A stretch of 64,000 bases of DNA from contig NZ_AP025506.1 in assembly GCF_024347595.1 (NCBI RefSeq), positions 1,302,001 to 1,366,000 on the forward strand. The letters run 5' to 3'. The position numbers were made by a program, and so were the translations under genes. The notes under the pieces were generated by a model. The model searched no databases, was not told the DNA's origin, and worked only from the letters and a program-made list of their open reading frames with translations. This DNA comes from Vibrio pomeroyi (GTDB lineage: Bacteria; Pseudomonadota; Gammaproteobacteria; Enterobacterales; Vibrionaceae). Of this stretch, positions 35,594-43,400 are shown piece after piece (positions within the stretch are counted from its first letter, which is position 1; each line of letters begins with the position of its first letter).

Positions 35594-36048
35594 CAAGAAA
35601 AACGAAGGTTCTATCCATCATTGTCTTACTTGTATTGCTACTACTTGTACCTTGGGCAAATGCCATGTTTAGCGACTTCAAAATAACCAGTCATTTCGAC
35701 GATCGTGATGTGACCATCATCGGCTCTCATGGTCGTTTCAAAGCTCAAGCCGCTTATCACGATGGTACTCATGCTGTCGGCACGGGCTATTATGGCACCT
35801 TACTTGATACGATTTACTTACTGACAGTGCGTAGTGATAAAGTCGTGGAAGGCAATCCTAACAATCTCAATGCGTTTCTTCGTTCCCACCAAACATTACT
35901 GGTTTTTAAGATTAAGCAAGACGAGCAAGGGCAATACGTTGTAAGAAGGCTTGAGGAGGACCCAAGGCTAGGAATGCACGAAAACAAAATTGAGGCCGCT
36001 GGATACTTTGGGCCGATTTCATCTATACCAACTCCAGCACCGTTATAG
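35584..36048 (+). CDS. Second small membrane-anchored periplasmic protein of the divergent cassette
   Basis: 154 residues; the ATG overlaps the previous gene by 10 bases. One N-terminal membrane segment (VLSIIVLLVLLLLVPWA, about 8-25) is followed by a periplasmic domain with GRFKAQAAYHDGTHAVGTGYYG and DTIYLLTVRSD. It corresponds to the 26450-26941 product (GVFTFVNILSDGTTRKSSG, NTLYFLILES) and more distantly to the other two small proteins, forming a four-member family in this locus. It is the last gene of the cassette, before a strong hairpin. Function unknown. Confidence 0.72.
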   Translation: MGLTRKTKVLSIIVLLVLLLLVPWANAMFSDFKITSHFDDRDVTIIGSHGRFKAQAAYHDGTHAVGTGYYGTLLDTIYLLTVRSDKVVEGNPNNLNAFLRSHQTLLVFKIKQDEQGQYVVRRLEEDPRLGMHENKIEAAGYFGPISSIPTPAPL

Positions 36049-36093
36049 ATTGTTGTTTGTATTTATCGGATTATCTTGAGCGTTAGCATGAAA

Positions 36094-36127
36094 CAGAAAA
36101 GGCTAGATTCACATCTAGCCTTTTCTG
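36094..36127. terminator. Bidirectional terminator, perfect 15-base stem
   Basis: CAGAAAAGGCTAGAT and ATCTAGCCTTTTCTG flank a four-base TCAC loop. It serves the plus-strand regulator cassette and the minus-strand BLUF gene. Confidence 0.9.
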
Positions 36128-36194
36128 TATCTGTGCTTAGCAACAGAGTGATGTTTGCCCTTCAACTCGCTGGCGATTTGGTTTGGAATACAGG

Positions 36195-36614
36195 TTATTG
36201 AGATGGCAAATTTTGTTTCAGCTCTAGAAGCATTTGATACGCACTTTCTCCAGACATCTCATAAGGGTTGAATTGATCAGATGTTGAAAACTGTAAGTTC
36301 ACTAATTCGGTCAGGTTTGATTGCGGAATATCGCCCATCGACCAATCGCCAAACTCCCGACAATCTATCTCTTTGAAATACAAGATCATGACTTTCTCGT
36401 GCCGTTTATCATTGAGAATATGATTGTAGGTATGGTTAACCGCAGTTCTAGAACCTTCGATACATTGTAGGAAATACTTATCGTTGTGGCTAAGAAGGCC
36501 AGTTAAGTGGCTCTGCTTATTACGATCGTGTGAGATCTTGAGAATTTCATCTAAAGCCTTCGAGTCGCAGCTTTCACAAAGCGTACTGACATAGATTAAC
36601 CGAGTTAGGCGCAT
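36195..36614 (-). CDS. Short BLUF-domain blue-light photoreceptor
   Basis: 139 residues from the ATG at 36614; upstream ATG 36620 and GTG 36623 are in frame, but GAAG is best spaced from 36614. The BLUF flavin-binding core is complete: Tyr8 (LIYVS), Asn32 (DRNKQ), Gln50 (FLQCIEG), and Trp91/Met93 (DWSMG), the residues of the light-switch hydrogen-bond network. A C-terminal extension of about 40 residues ends MLLELKQ. No output domain is attached, so it must signal through a protein partner. It stands alone on the minus strand. Confidence 0.92.
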   Translation of the reverse strand: MRLTRLIYVSTLCESCDSKALDEILKISHDRNKQSHLTGLLSHNDKYFLQCIEGSRTAVNHTYNHILNDKRHEKVMILYFKEIDCREFGDWSMGDIPQSNLTELVNLQFSTSDQFNPYEMSGESAYQMLLELKQNLPSQ

Positions 36615-36812
36615 AGGCATCACTTCGAATTTTGTTCAAAAGGTACTAATAAATATAAGCCAAGCTCATGGAATTGCTAATTATTGGTAGAATTATCACT
36701 AAAGGATTTTTGGGAAAGGATAACAATCAGGATTCGTTAGAAAAGAAGTAGTGGAAATCGGTTTTAGAATAATGGGAGAGTTTATAACTTGATCGTTTCT
36801 GAGATAGGAGCC

Positions 36813-36902
36813 ATGAGCAGGCAACTTTCGTTATTTTACTCGTGTATGTTGTCTTTAATAACCATACTTTCGATTAACTATCGTTACCTGCATGTAATCT
36901 AG
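36813..36902 (+). CDS. Possible 29-residue hydrophobic peptide
   Basis: ATG 36813 preceded by AGGAG (36806-36810), a near-ideal ribosome site. The peptide MSRQLSLFYSCMLSLITILS continues with INYRYLHVI and ends at TAG 36900-36902. It would form one membrane helix. It lies in a 300-base gap between minus-strand genes, with a CTAGCGCTAG palindrome over its stop. It could be a small membrane protein or chance; conservation is needed to decide. Confidence 0.3.
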   Translation: MSRQLSLFYSCMLSLITILSINYRYLHVI

Positions 36903-36920
36903 CGCTAGCTTTTAATATCG

Positions 36921-37112
36921 CTACTTGTTTAAAACCGAAATCGATTCAACGTTTGAAGATGCATCAAATCGGACATTGACCATCACGCTTTCACGCTCAA
37001 AAGTCACATCATCAAAATCTGTTGCTGCGATCTTAAATCCATTCTTTGCGAATAGGCTCGTCACCATCGTTCGTTGTTTCTGTTCCATAGCGTATGTCAG
37101 TAGTTCGTCCAT
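36921..37112 (-). CDS. Small soluble protein of unknown function
   Basis: 63 residues from the ATG at 37112 (MDELLTYAMEQKQRT), which has GGAG six bases upstream. Longer in-frame starts up to 37163 lack such a site. The composition is protein-like: an N-terminal helix, then FAKNGFKIAATDFDDVTFERESVMVNVRFD, suggesting an alpha/beta mini-fold. No signal or membrane segment. It stands alone and no family is recognised. Confidence 0.55.
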   Translation of the reverse strand: MDELLTYAMEQKQRTMVTSLFAKNGFKIAATDFDDVTFERESVMVNVRFDASSNVESISVLNK

Positions 37113-37587
37113 CGTCATCTCCATTAGGCAACAGTGTGTATAAAGTAACCATACAGACTCCATATTATGAGATCAATTGCTTAATTGATAGGCGCTGTTG
37201 ATGTCATGCAATGAATGATTTGATCATTCAGCTTGCTAATAGGCGGGTGGCACAACTATGGCAAAGCTTATGGTTAATGGTGGTGTTATGTGACAAGGCT
37301 TCAAGCTCTGGAGTGGAAGCTGTTTTTTATCAAAATTGGATAGAAATAAGTGGTTACAAAACGGCTCAACGCTGTTTGTTGTTTTGGCCAACTTCTCCCA
37401 TGGAGCTAACATCCAAGATGCGTATATATCTATTGGGATTGTAAATGTCAGGTTGGTATTGTCATAAGTATTATTAATTGCATAAGCTTGATTTTAACAT
37501 TTGTTTGATTTATAAATTCCTCATTCATCAATAGCCTCATGATTATATTAGTTTTTACTAACCTTTAAATAACATGGAGAAAAGGCG
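37113..37587. other. 475-base region without a convincing gene
   Basis: An AT-rich 3' half and a more mixed 5' half. A 77-codon open frame at 37211-37444 (+) has no ribosome site and an unusual composition, so I do not call it. It may hold a decayed cassette. The promoter of the downstream membrane-protein gene should lie at about 37480-37560. Confidence 0.4.
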
Positions 37588-38013
37588 ATGAATAAGAACC
37601 AAGCACGCAATGGGTTAGCGAATTTAATTAGATTTCGTAAGCCTTATAAGGCAACGGATTTTCTTGTCAGCTCTAGTGAACTGCGAGTTAAGAAAGATGT
37701 GTATAGCTTGCGTAAGATTAAGCAGTTAGAAATTCGTCAATTGGGCCTTAAAGAAAACGCAATCAATATCGTTTCATTGGCTTTGGTGCTCTCTGCTGCG
37801 ACTTGGGCGTTTGTACCTCAGTTTGGCTTGCCAATGCTTGCACTGACTTTTATTTTGGCTTTTGTTTCATGGCGAAAATACGAGTTGCGTGCAGAGTTTA
37901 AAGGGGCAGACGAAACCGGCGATCATTGGGTGTCCGTGGCTCGTGGTTGCACTCGAGAAGAGTTCAAAGTGTTGAAAAATGTCGAATTGGCATTACGCGA
38001 CCAAGTTTCTTAG
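37588..38013 (+). CDS. Small membrane protein of unknown function
   Basis: 141 residues with ATGGAGAAAAGG upstream of the ATG. A basic N-terminal domain of about 55 residues (FLVSSSELRVKKDVYSLRKIKQLEIRQL, split by normal turns) looks like a small PH-like strand set. Two adjacent membrane helices follow (AINIVSLALVLSAATWAFVP and FGLPMLALTFILAFVSW, about 57-95), then a soluble C-terminal part (KYELRAEFKGADETGDHWVSVARG). The strands-TM-TM-strands layout is shared by several bacterial DUF families. A terminator follows, so it is probably monocistronic. Confidence 0.7.
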   Translation: MNKNQARNGLANLIRFRKPYKATDFLVSSSELRVKKDVYSLRKIKQLEIRQLGLKENAINIVSLALVLSAATWAFVPQFGLPMLALTFILAFVSWRKYELRAEFKGADETGDHWVSVARGCTREEFKVLKNVELALRDQVS

Positions 38014-38054
38014 TAAACAGGGTATCGCAATACGTTAGGTTCAATAATAAATAA

Positions 38055-38083
38055 GGCTCGTCATCAATTGGCGAGCTTTTTAT
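38055..38083 (+). terminator. Rho-independent terminator
   Basis: GCTCG (38056-38060) pairs with CGAGC (38072-38076), followed by TTTTTATTTT. It ends the small membrane protein gene. Confidence 0.75.
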
Positions 38084-38215
38084 TTTCTGAAAAACATCGA
38101 TAGAACAAGTTACTTTGAGAGACCACTCTTATATGTGTAATAGTGATTTTTATAAATCTTGAGTCACGGCATTTATAGTGTTCTTTAAGATTTTGAACTT
38201 AGGGAGAGGGTGGCG

Positions 38216-39028
38216 GTGAATACACAAGTAAATAAGAGTTTCTTAAAAAGGCTCATCCGGGTCGTTGGTTATGTTCTGATTATGGTGTTGAGCTTTAGCC
38301 GATTTTCCAATGCTCAAACCATAGAGCTTCCTACTTGTGCGCAGAGTGAAGTTTTGAATACAGAGATCCACCTTTATGTTGATGAATCTGTGTTAGCCGA
38401 ATATTCCCAAGAATTTATAACCTCTAAGATAGCGACATGGGAAAGCTATTCAAATCTGGTGTTGAAGAACTCCTGCATTCCTATGACGAGAAAAGTAACC
38501 ATGGTGACTTATAGCTCGGTAATCGATAGCCTCTGGTTTCAAGACTTGAGCGCAGCAGAGAGGTTATTAAAACTATCGATGGAAGAACCGATTCCTGAAA
38601 CAACAGAGGAAGGTGTTCCCATTTTTAAAGGGATAGTATTTTCTAACTATAATTCTAGTTTCGAGTCTGATTATTGTGGTATCTCATCTCCTGTATCCTA
38701 TTTTTTCTCTTTGGCTATAAATTGCCCAGACTCGACAATGGAACATGAAATTGGCCATTTGAGTGGTGCTAATCACGACTACAAAACGTTATTGAAAGAC
38801 TCTGGTAGCATCGAAAGTTACATTTCTGGATCGTACCCAAGAGTTCCTCAATATTCCTTTGGCGCAATTTGTGCTGACAGAGGCACAGTGATGTCTTATG
38901 AGCGAGATGTTATACCTGCTTATTCCAGCCCGGACATCAGAGTGGATGGCATAAAGTGCGGGGATAGCAAACACCACAACAATGCGAGAGTGCTTAGAGA
39001 ATTCGCACAAGCTTATTTAGTCCAATAG
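38216..39028 (+). CDS. Secreted metzincin-type zinc metalloprotease
   Basis: 270 residues from the GTG at 38216, where AGGGAGAGG at 38201-38209 has proper spacing; a GTG at 38210 abuts that site. A signal peptide is clear (basic start, hydrophobic VVGYVLIMVLSFS, ending SNA). The catalytic signature HEIGHLSGANHD at about 182-193 fits the metzincin consensus HExxHxxGxxH/D, and a later TVMSY supplies the Met-turn. Six or more cysteines suggest extracellular disulfides. No pro-domain typical of vibriolysin is present and the length is short for M12. It lies alone with no immunity or transport genes nearby. Substrate unknown. Confidence 0.8.
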   Translation: MNTQVNKSFLKRLIRVVGYVLIMVLSFSRFSNAQTIELPTCAQSEVLNTEIHLYVDESVLAEYSQEFITSKIATWESYSNLVLKNSCIPMTRKVTMVTYSSVIDSLWFQDLSAAERLLKLSMEEPIPETTEEGVPIFKGIVFSNYNSSFESDYCGISSPVSYFFSLAINCPDSTMEHEIGHLSGANHDYKTLLKDSGSIESYISGSYPRVPQYSFGAICADRGTVMSYERDVIPAYSSPDIRVDGIKCGDSKHHNNARVLREFAQAYLVQ

Positions 39029-39142
39029 CGGATCGTGATTAGTTTGGCAGTCATCCGACTGAGTTACTTCATTCTTAATGACTGTTATGGTTAAGATCAA
39101 TCCCGCGGTAATCAAGACCAAGATCTAAAGCAAGGAGAGCGA

Positions 39143-39664
39143 ATGCAAGTAACTATCAGACCTGCAATACCAAGCGAACTAGCAGCCATTTATGCCTTGG
39201 TTATCTCAAACGATGAGTGGACCAAGTTTAATGGCCCTTATTTCCCATACTCTCATCCATCATTAGAAAAGTTTGAAGAACATTCTTTTCAACGGTTGCT
39301 TGATGGCGACGATATGCAGTTGGTAGTGGTCGATGGTGTGCCAGCTGGAACCGTGAGTAGCTACTGGGAATGCGAAGAGACACGTTGGCTCGAAGCTGGC
39401 GTGGTCATTTATAACTCAGATTACTGGGGTAAGGGCATTGCAGCATTGGCACTTCCGCTCTGGATTACTTACTTATTCGAAAACAAACAGATAGAGCGTG
39501 TAGGGCTAACCACTTGGTCAGGTAACCCGCGCATGATGTCTCTGGCTTTGAAATTGGGTTTCCAGCAAGAAGCAAGGCTGAGAAAGGTGCGCTATTACCA
39601 AGGCGAGTATTATGATTCGGTAAAATATGGAGTGCTGCGCTGCGAGTGGCAGGAGAGAGGATAG
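39143..39664 (+). CDS. GNAT family N-acetyltransferase (RimJ/RimL-like)
   Basis: 173 residues; ATG with AAGGAGAG upstream. GNAT features: beta4 and motif A (LEAGVVIYNSDYWGKGIAALALPLWITYLFE split across the loop), with the pyrophosphate loop reduced to YWGKGIA, and motif B (VGLTTWSGNPRMMSLALKLGFQQEARLR). The ending KVRYYQGEYYDSVKYGVLRCEW is typical of the RimJ/RimL-like group. Substrate cannot be deduced. Part of the accessory gene patch. Confidence 0.88.
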   Translation: MQVTIRPAIPSELAAIYALVISNDEWTKFNGPYFPYSHPSLEKFEEHSFQRLLDGDDMQLVVVDGVPAGTVSSYWECEETRWLEAGVVIYNSDYWGKGIAALALPLWITYLFENKQIERVGLTTWSGNPRMMSLALKLGFQQEARLRKVRYYQGEYYDSVKYGVLRCEWQERG

Positions 39665-39777
39665 CGAAAAACCTTTGTTTTTTGCCAGGTGATTTTTTAG
39701 CGATTCAATGATAACGCTTTGATCTAAAAAGTGAGAGATAGCGTACTTCTTCCCAGTTTCTAAAGGATGAGTATGCA

Positions 39778-40029
39778 ATGAAGTTATCGAAAGAGAATGA
39801 ATCAAGAATTATAGAAATGGCGTGGGAAGACAGAACCCCGTTTGAGGCGATTGAGTTGCAATTTGGTTTGAATGAGTCACAAGTGATTCGTTTTATGCGG
39901 AGCCATATGAAGCCTGGTAGCTTCAAATTGTGGCGCGCTCGCGTCGCAGGTCGTGCGACAAAACATGTAAAACTTCGTAGCTCTGAAGTGTCGAGAGGTT
40001 ATTGTCCTTCTCAATACAAGCATCGTTAA
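39778..40029 (+). CDS. DUF2805 / TIGR03643 family protein
   Basis: 83 residues with AAAGGATGAG upstream. Recognisable family blocks: IIEMAWEDRTPFEAIELQFGL, then SQVIRFMRSHMKPGSFKLWR, then GRATKHVKLR. It looks like a small helix-turn-helix fold with a basic C-terminal half, probably nucleic-acid binding, although the family has no established function that I know. Widespread in marine Gammaproteobacteria and Bacteroidetes as a lone gene. Confidence 0.85.
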   Translation: MKLSKENESRIIEMAWEDRTPFEAIELQFGLNESQVIRFMRSHMKPGSFKLWRARVAGRATKHVKLRSSEVSRGYCPSQYKHR

Positions 40030-40095
40030 ATAAGGGCTTATTTATCCATCAATTCCAATGAATACCTCAATATGGAAACGACAGGAAGAAAAGGA

Positions 40096-40491
40096 ATGAG
40101 ACATTTTTTTACTTTAGTTTTGGTCACACTTTGCATTGGTGTTGGTTATGTTCAAGCCAACGATGTTCGTCTTAAGCAAGCTTATGAGCGTCACCAAAGC
40201 GATGTACAAGTTCGTGGCTCTGGTACCGTTTTTCGAATACTTCCAGATGATAATAAAGGTTCTAGACATCAGAAATTCATCTTACGTTTGGACAGTAAAC
40301 AAACCGTGTTAGTCACGCACAATATTGACTTGGCTCCTCGTATTCAAGATATAAGAAAAGGAGACCGAGTTGAATTCTATGGTGAATACGAGTGGAACAA
40401 GAAAGGTGGTGTGATTCACTGGACTCATCGAGACCCTAATAACAGGCATGTCCATGGTTGGTTAAAACACAATGGGAACCTATACGAGTAA
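40096..40491 (+). CDS. DUF3465 exported protein
   Basis: 131 residues from the ATG at 40096, with AGGAAG seven bases upstream; an ATG at 40072 adds eight polar residues before the signal and is less likely. Signal peptide RHFFTLVLVTLCIGVGYVQA. The mature part carries the DUF3465 pattern: GSGTVFRILPDDNKGSRHQKFI, RKGDRVEFYGEYEWN, GVIHWTHRDP, HVHGWLKHNG. An OB-like small beta barrel in the periplasm is likely. Function unknown. Confidence 0.85.
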   Translation: MRHFFTLVLVTLCIGVGYVQANDVRLKQAYERHQSDVQVRGSGTVFRILPDDNKGSRHQKFILRLDSKQTVLVTHNIDLAPRIQDIRKGDRVEFYGEYEWNKKGGVIHWTHRDPNNRHVHGWLKHNGNLYE

Positions 40492-40542
40492 ACACCTTCG
40501 AGACTTATCCTTCCATGGCTATAAGACAAAAAAGGAATTCTG

Positions 40543-41077
40543 ATGTTCAAACTGGAAACTGATAAGTTGGTTCTCCGAGATATGACGCTCGAGGATAAAA
40601 GCGCGTTTGTCGCTATGTCACAGGATGCGAAATATCAGCGCTTCTACGATGAGACTGATTGTGAGCCTAGTAAGTATCAACAACTCACCCAATTGTTTGT
40701 TGAACAGGCTGAGGAAGATCCTCGGCAGTCCTATCAATTAGCTGTTGAAAGTAAAGAGTCAGGGAAGTTTATCGGAACCATGTGTTTACGCCTTGAAGAT
40801 AACCAGCAAGCTTCAATGGGCTGCGCTTTTGCGAGAGAGATTCAGGGGAAAGGGCTACCTATAGAAGCGACTAAAGCTCTGGCTGAGTTTGGGTTTTCAG
40901 AGTTAGGGGTTCATCGTATTTATGCAGAAACCATTGGTGATAATCTAGCAGCTATAAGATTGTAAATCACTCGGGACGAGACAAGAAGCGTGTTTTAAAG
41001 AGCACAGGTTCTTCAAAAATAAGTGGTGGGATACAGTCGTATTCGCGATTCTTAGTACTGAATGGGAAAGGTGCTGA
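40543..41077 (+). pseudogene. GNAT acetyltransferase gene with a frameshift
   Basis: The first 140 codons (stop at 40963-40965) encode a RimJ/RimL-type GNAT up to NLAAIRL. The missing C-terminal part is present in the +2 frame from TGT at 40961: CKSLGTRQEACFKEHRFF, then KNKWWDTVVFAILSTEW and TGA at 41075-41077. This is the normal motif B end and tail of the family. A loss of two bases, or gain of one, near 40960 therefore split the gene. The truncated protein lacks motif B and is probably inactive. A sequencing error at this point would give the same picture. Confidence 0.8.
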
Positions 41078-41219
41078 AATACCCAAGCGTACTTATCTAA
41101 TTTATTAACCATTGATTCTTAACATGTGGCACTTCCTTAGTAATTTAAAAAATTACTAATACTTCGAACTTTAGGCTTTGTTGGCTAGTCACTTGTAACT
41201 TTATGGGGGTACTTCTTTA

Positions 41220-41882
41220 GTGGATATAGTGGAAACGGTTAATCGGCATCTTTCAGAAGTTGGCTATCCGAAAGCAAGCATCAAAACAGGTCAGGTTCGA
41301 ACCATATCTGCTCAGACTTTTAAGGCTATTGAAGATAAAGACATCTCACACGTGTTGTCTTTGTGCACTCAATTATTAGAACAAAGAGACTGGGCACTAG
41401 GTGTTATCGCTTACGATTGGGCTTTTAGGGTAAGGAAACAATATTCAAAAGACACGTTCCCGATCTTTGAACGTTGGTTAAAAGAGTTCGTCACAGACTG
41501 GAACGATTGTGACGACTTTTGTACTCATGCTTTTGGGGATTTGTTGTCTCAGTATAATGATTTGTTCGATCTCACAATCAAATGGGTCGAGCATTCGAAT
41601 TTTGCTGTACGTAGAGCCGCTGCTGTCATCTTAATTTATCCAATCAATCAGAATCGATACGCCGCGTTGGATCCGTTTCGCGTGGCGGATCTATTGCTCG
41701 AAGATAACCATGACTTAGTACAGAAAGGCTATGGTTGGATGCTTAAAGTGCTCAGTCAAAAAGAGCCTGAATTGGTTGTTCGTTATTTAAAGGCTAACTA
41801 TGCAGTAATGCCAAGAGTGGCATTTCGCTACGCGATTGAAAAGTTGGATGATAAAACTAAACGAGAGCTCATGTCACTTTGA
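41220..41882 (+). CDS. AlkD-like DNA alkylation repair protein (HEAT-like repeats)
   Basis: 220 residues, GTG start. An all-helical HEAT-like protein of the AlkD/AlkC DNA glycosylase superfamily. Family-type residues are visible: a Trp/Asp pair (VTDWNDCDDFC), an Arg in WVEHSNFAVRRAAAV, and Trp in QKGYGWMLKVLSQKEPELVV, at positions equivalent to the DNA-contacting Trp-Asp-Arg-Trp set of AlkD. Release of alkylated bases is the expected role; exact substrate unknown. Part of the accessory block. Confidence 0.8.
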   Translation: MDIVETVNRHLSEVGYPKASIKTGQVRTISAQTFKAIEDKDISHVLSLCTQLLEQRDWALGVIAYDWAFRVRKQYSKDTFPIFERWLKEFVTDWNDCDDFCTHAFGDLLSQYNDLFDLTIKWVEHSNFAVRRAAAVILIYPINQNRYAALDPFRVADLLLEDNHDLVQKGYGWMLKVLSQKEPELVVRYLKANYAVMPRVAFRYAIEKLDDKTKRELMSL

Positions 41883-41953
41883 CCAATGGCATACCTGAAA
41901 TCATTATCAGAATTCTGTGTGATTAATTATAACTATTCAAATAGGAACTCTAG

Positions 41954-42709
41954 GTGGAAGAGCAAGCTAAAGGTCTCGACAAAGACGGGTTCATCGAAAA
42001 TCTATATTCATCTAAGAATATCGCACCCGAATTCCAAGGTGTGGTGAATGCTGTTATTGACTCGCTGTTAAGTGGCCTTCCGAATCAAATTGATGGTATC
42101 TACCTATACGGAAGTGTGCCGAGAGGAACGGCGGTTGTTGGTCACTCGGATTTGGATGTTTCTATCGTACTCAATACGCCTATTGGTCAAAAAGAGAATC
42201 GACTATTTCAGCACCTTTCTGACACCATTCCCAAAACATATCCCCAAGTCAGTAAGCTTGATATCGACCCTGGCTCACTTTCAGAAGTTCTGCAGCCACA
42301 AGAAAAATTCCATTGGCAGTTTTGGCTCAAGCACTGTTGCTGTTGTGTTTGGGGTAATGATCTATCTATTGATTTTCCACGCCACAAACCTAGTCGTGAA
42401 ATAGCCCTAGCGCTTAATGGTGACTTGTCTACTTTTCTTGAGCAAATGAGTCTGGCCTTTAAAACAATGACCGATGCGGATGTCGCTAAGGTTATTGGCA
42501 AGAAGTTAGTGCGGGCGGCGTACTACTTTGTCGCTGAGAAAGACGACAGTTGGTACACCAACCTGAGCCAGTGTACTGCAGTAGCCAAGCGTTATTATCC
42601 AGAACAAAGTGACGATATTGAATTAGCACATCAATACGCTCTCGGGCAATTAACCTCTAAAGCTAAAGCCTTGGAGTTGTATGAAAGACTAAGCAAGAAC
42701 TTGTCGTGA
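41954..42709 (+). CDS. Nucleotidyltransferase, aminoglycoside-adenylyltransferase-like
   Basis: 251 residues, GTG start. The nucleotidyltransferase motif is clear: IYLYGSVPRGTAVVGHSDLDVSIV (G-S-x5-G ... S-D-x-D) at about 52-75, preceded by a helical region. A helical C-terminal domain follows (VIGKKLVRAAYYFVAEKDDSWYTNLSQC cut in two helices), as in ANT(3'')-like and related KNTase proteins. The substrate may be a small molecule; antibiotic modification is only a possibility. A run of four cysteines (HCCCCVWG) at about 130 is odd for the family. Stands alone. Confidence 0.75.
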   Translation: MEEQAKGLDKDGFIENLYSSKNIAPEFQGVVNAVIDSLLSGLPNQIDGIYLYGSVPRGTAVVGHSDLDVSIVLNTPIGQKENRLFQHLSDTIPKTYPQVSKLDIDPGSLSEVLQPQEKFHWQFWLKHCCCCVWGNDLSIDFPRHKPSREIALALNGDLSTFLEQMSLAFKTMTDADVAKVIGKKLVRAAYYFVAEKDDSWYTNLSQCTAVAKRYYPEQSDDIELAHQYALGQLTSKAKALELYERLSKNLS

Positions 42710-42860
42710 GCGTTAGTGAGCCTGCAAATCGGTGGGGTAAATCATTGGCATATGCATGCCGCTTCGCATTTGTTTTATAAATCATAACTAGTTGAATGTA
42801 TTAAAAACTGATGTGTTGTAGGGTCTGTGCTTTATTGCCAATAGAGACTAAGGAACAAGA

Positions 42861-43370
42861 ATGTACGTCGATAAGTATTCAAATTTTTGGAGACGCTTCT
42901 TTGCTATCTGGATAGATTCAATCGTATTTATACCTTTGGAGTGGATAGACGATTACGTGTTTTCTGGCGTGATAAATTCCGGTGGTGTGTTTGCTTGGGG
43001 AGTTGCGTATTCACTAATTGGGATCGCTTACTATGTGGGTATGCACGCCAAATACGGGCAAACGATCGGTAAGATGATCACGAGAGTAAAAGTGGTCGAT
43101 GTATCTGAAAGTCGAAACCTAACTCTCAAACAATCTTGCATGAGAGATATTGTCCCAATCATGTTTATTCCTTTTCAAGTTTACTCTTATGCACAACTGT
43201 CGTTCTACGGCCAAACCTGGGAAAGTTTAGAACAAGGTCGAGCTTTTATTTTCGTTGGTTATGTGGCGATTGGCTGGGTTCTTTTAGAGTTCATTTCCAT
43301 GTTGTTTAACCACAAACGCAGAGCGATTCACGATTTCATTGCGGGCTCTGTTGTCGTAAGGAAAGTCTAA
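42861..43370 (+). CDS. RDD family membrane protein
   Basis: 169 residues; AAGGAACAAG before the ATG. RDD features: FWRRFFAIWIDSIVFIPL at the start, TIGKMITRVKVVD in the first loop, LKQSCMRDI, and RRAIHDFIAGSVVV at the end. About four membrane segments. The family includes some cation/proton antiporters, but most members are uncharacterised. The first helix has the arginine-arginine-aspartate trio that names the family. Confidence 0.9.
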   Translation: MYVDKYSNFWRRFFAIWIDSIVFIPLEWIDDYVFSGVINSGGVFAWGVAYSLIGIAYYVGMHAKYGQTIGKMITRVKVVDVSESRNLTLKQSCMRDIVPIMFIPFQVYSYAQLSFYGQTWESLEQGRAFIFVGYVAIGWVLLEFISMLFNHKRRAIHDFIAGSVVVRKV

Positions 43371-43400
43371 ATATCTAAATTATGGCTTAAGGAAAAATCT

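Noticed and set aside
37211..37444. 77-codon open frame on the plus strand
   Set aside because: No ribosome site, odd composition rich in W, L and S, and no family resemblance.
41954..42709. Nucleotidyltransferase as a proven aminoglycoside-resistance gene
   Set aside because: Only the general nucleotidyltransferase motif is visible; no close match to known aadA/ant sequences is recalled.
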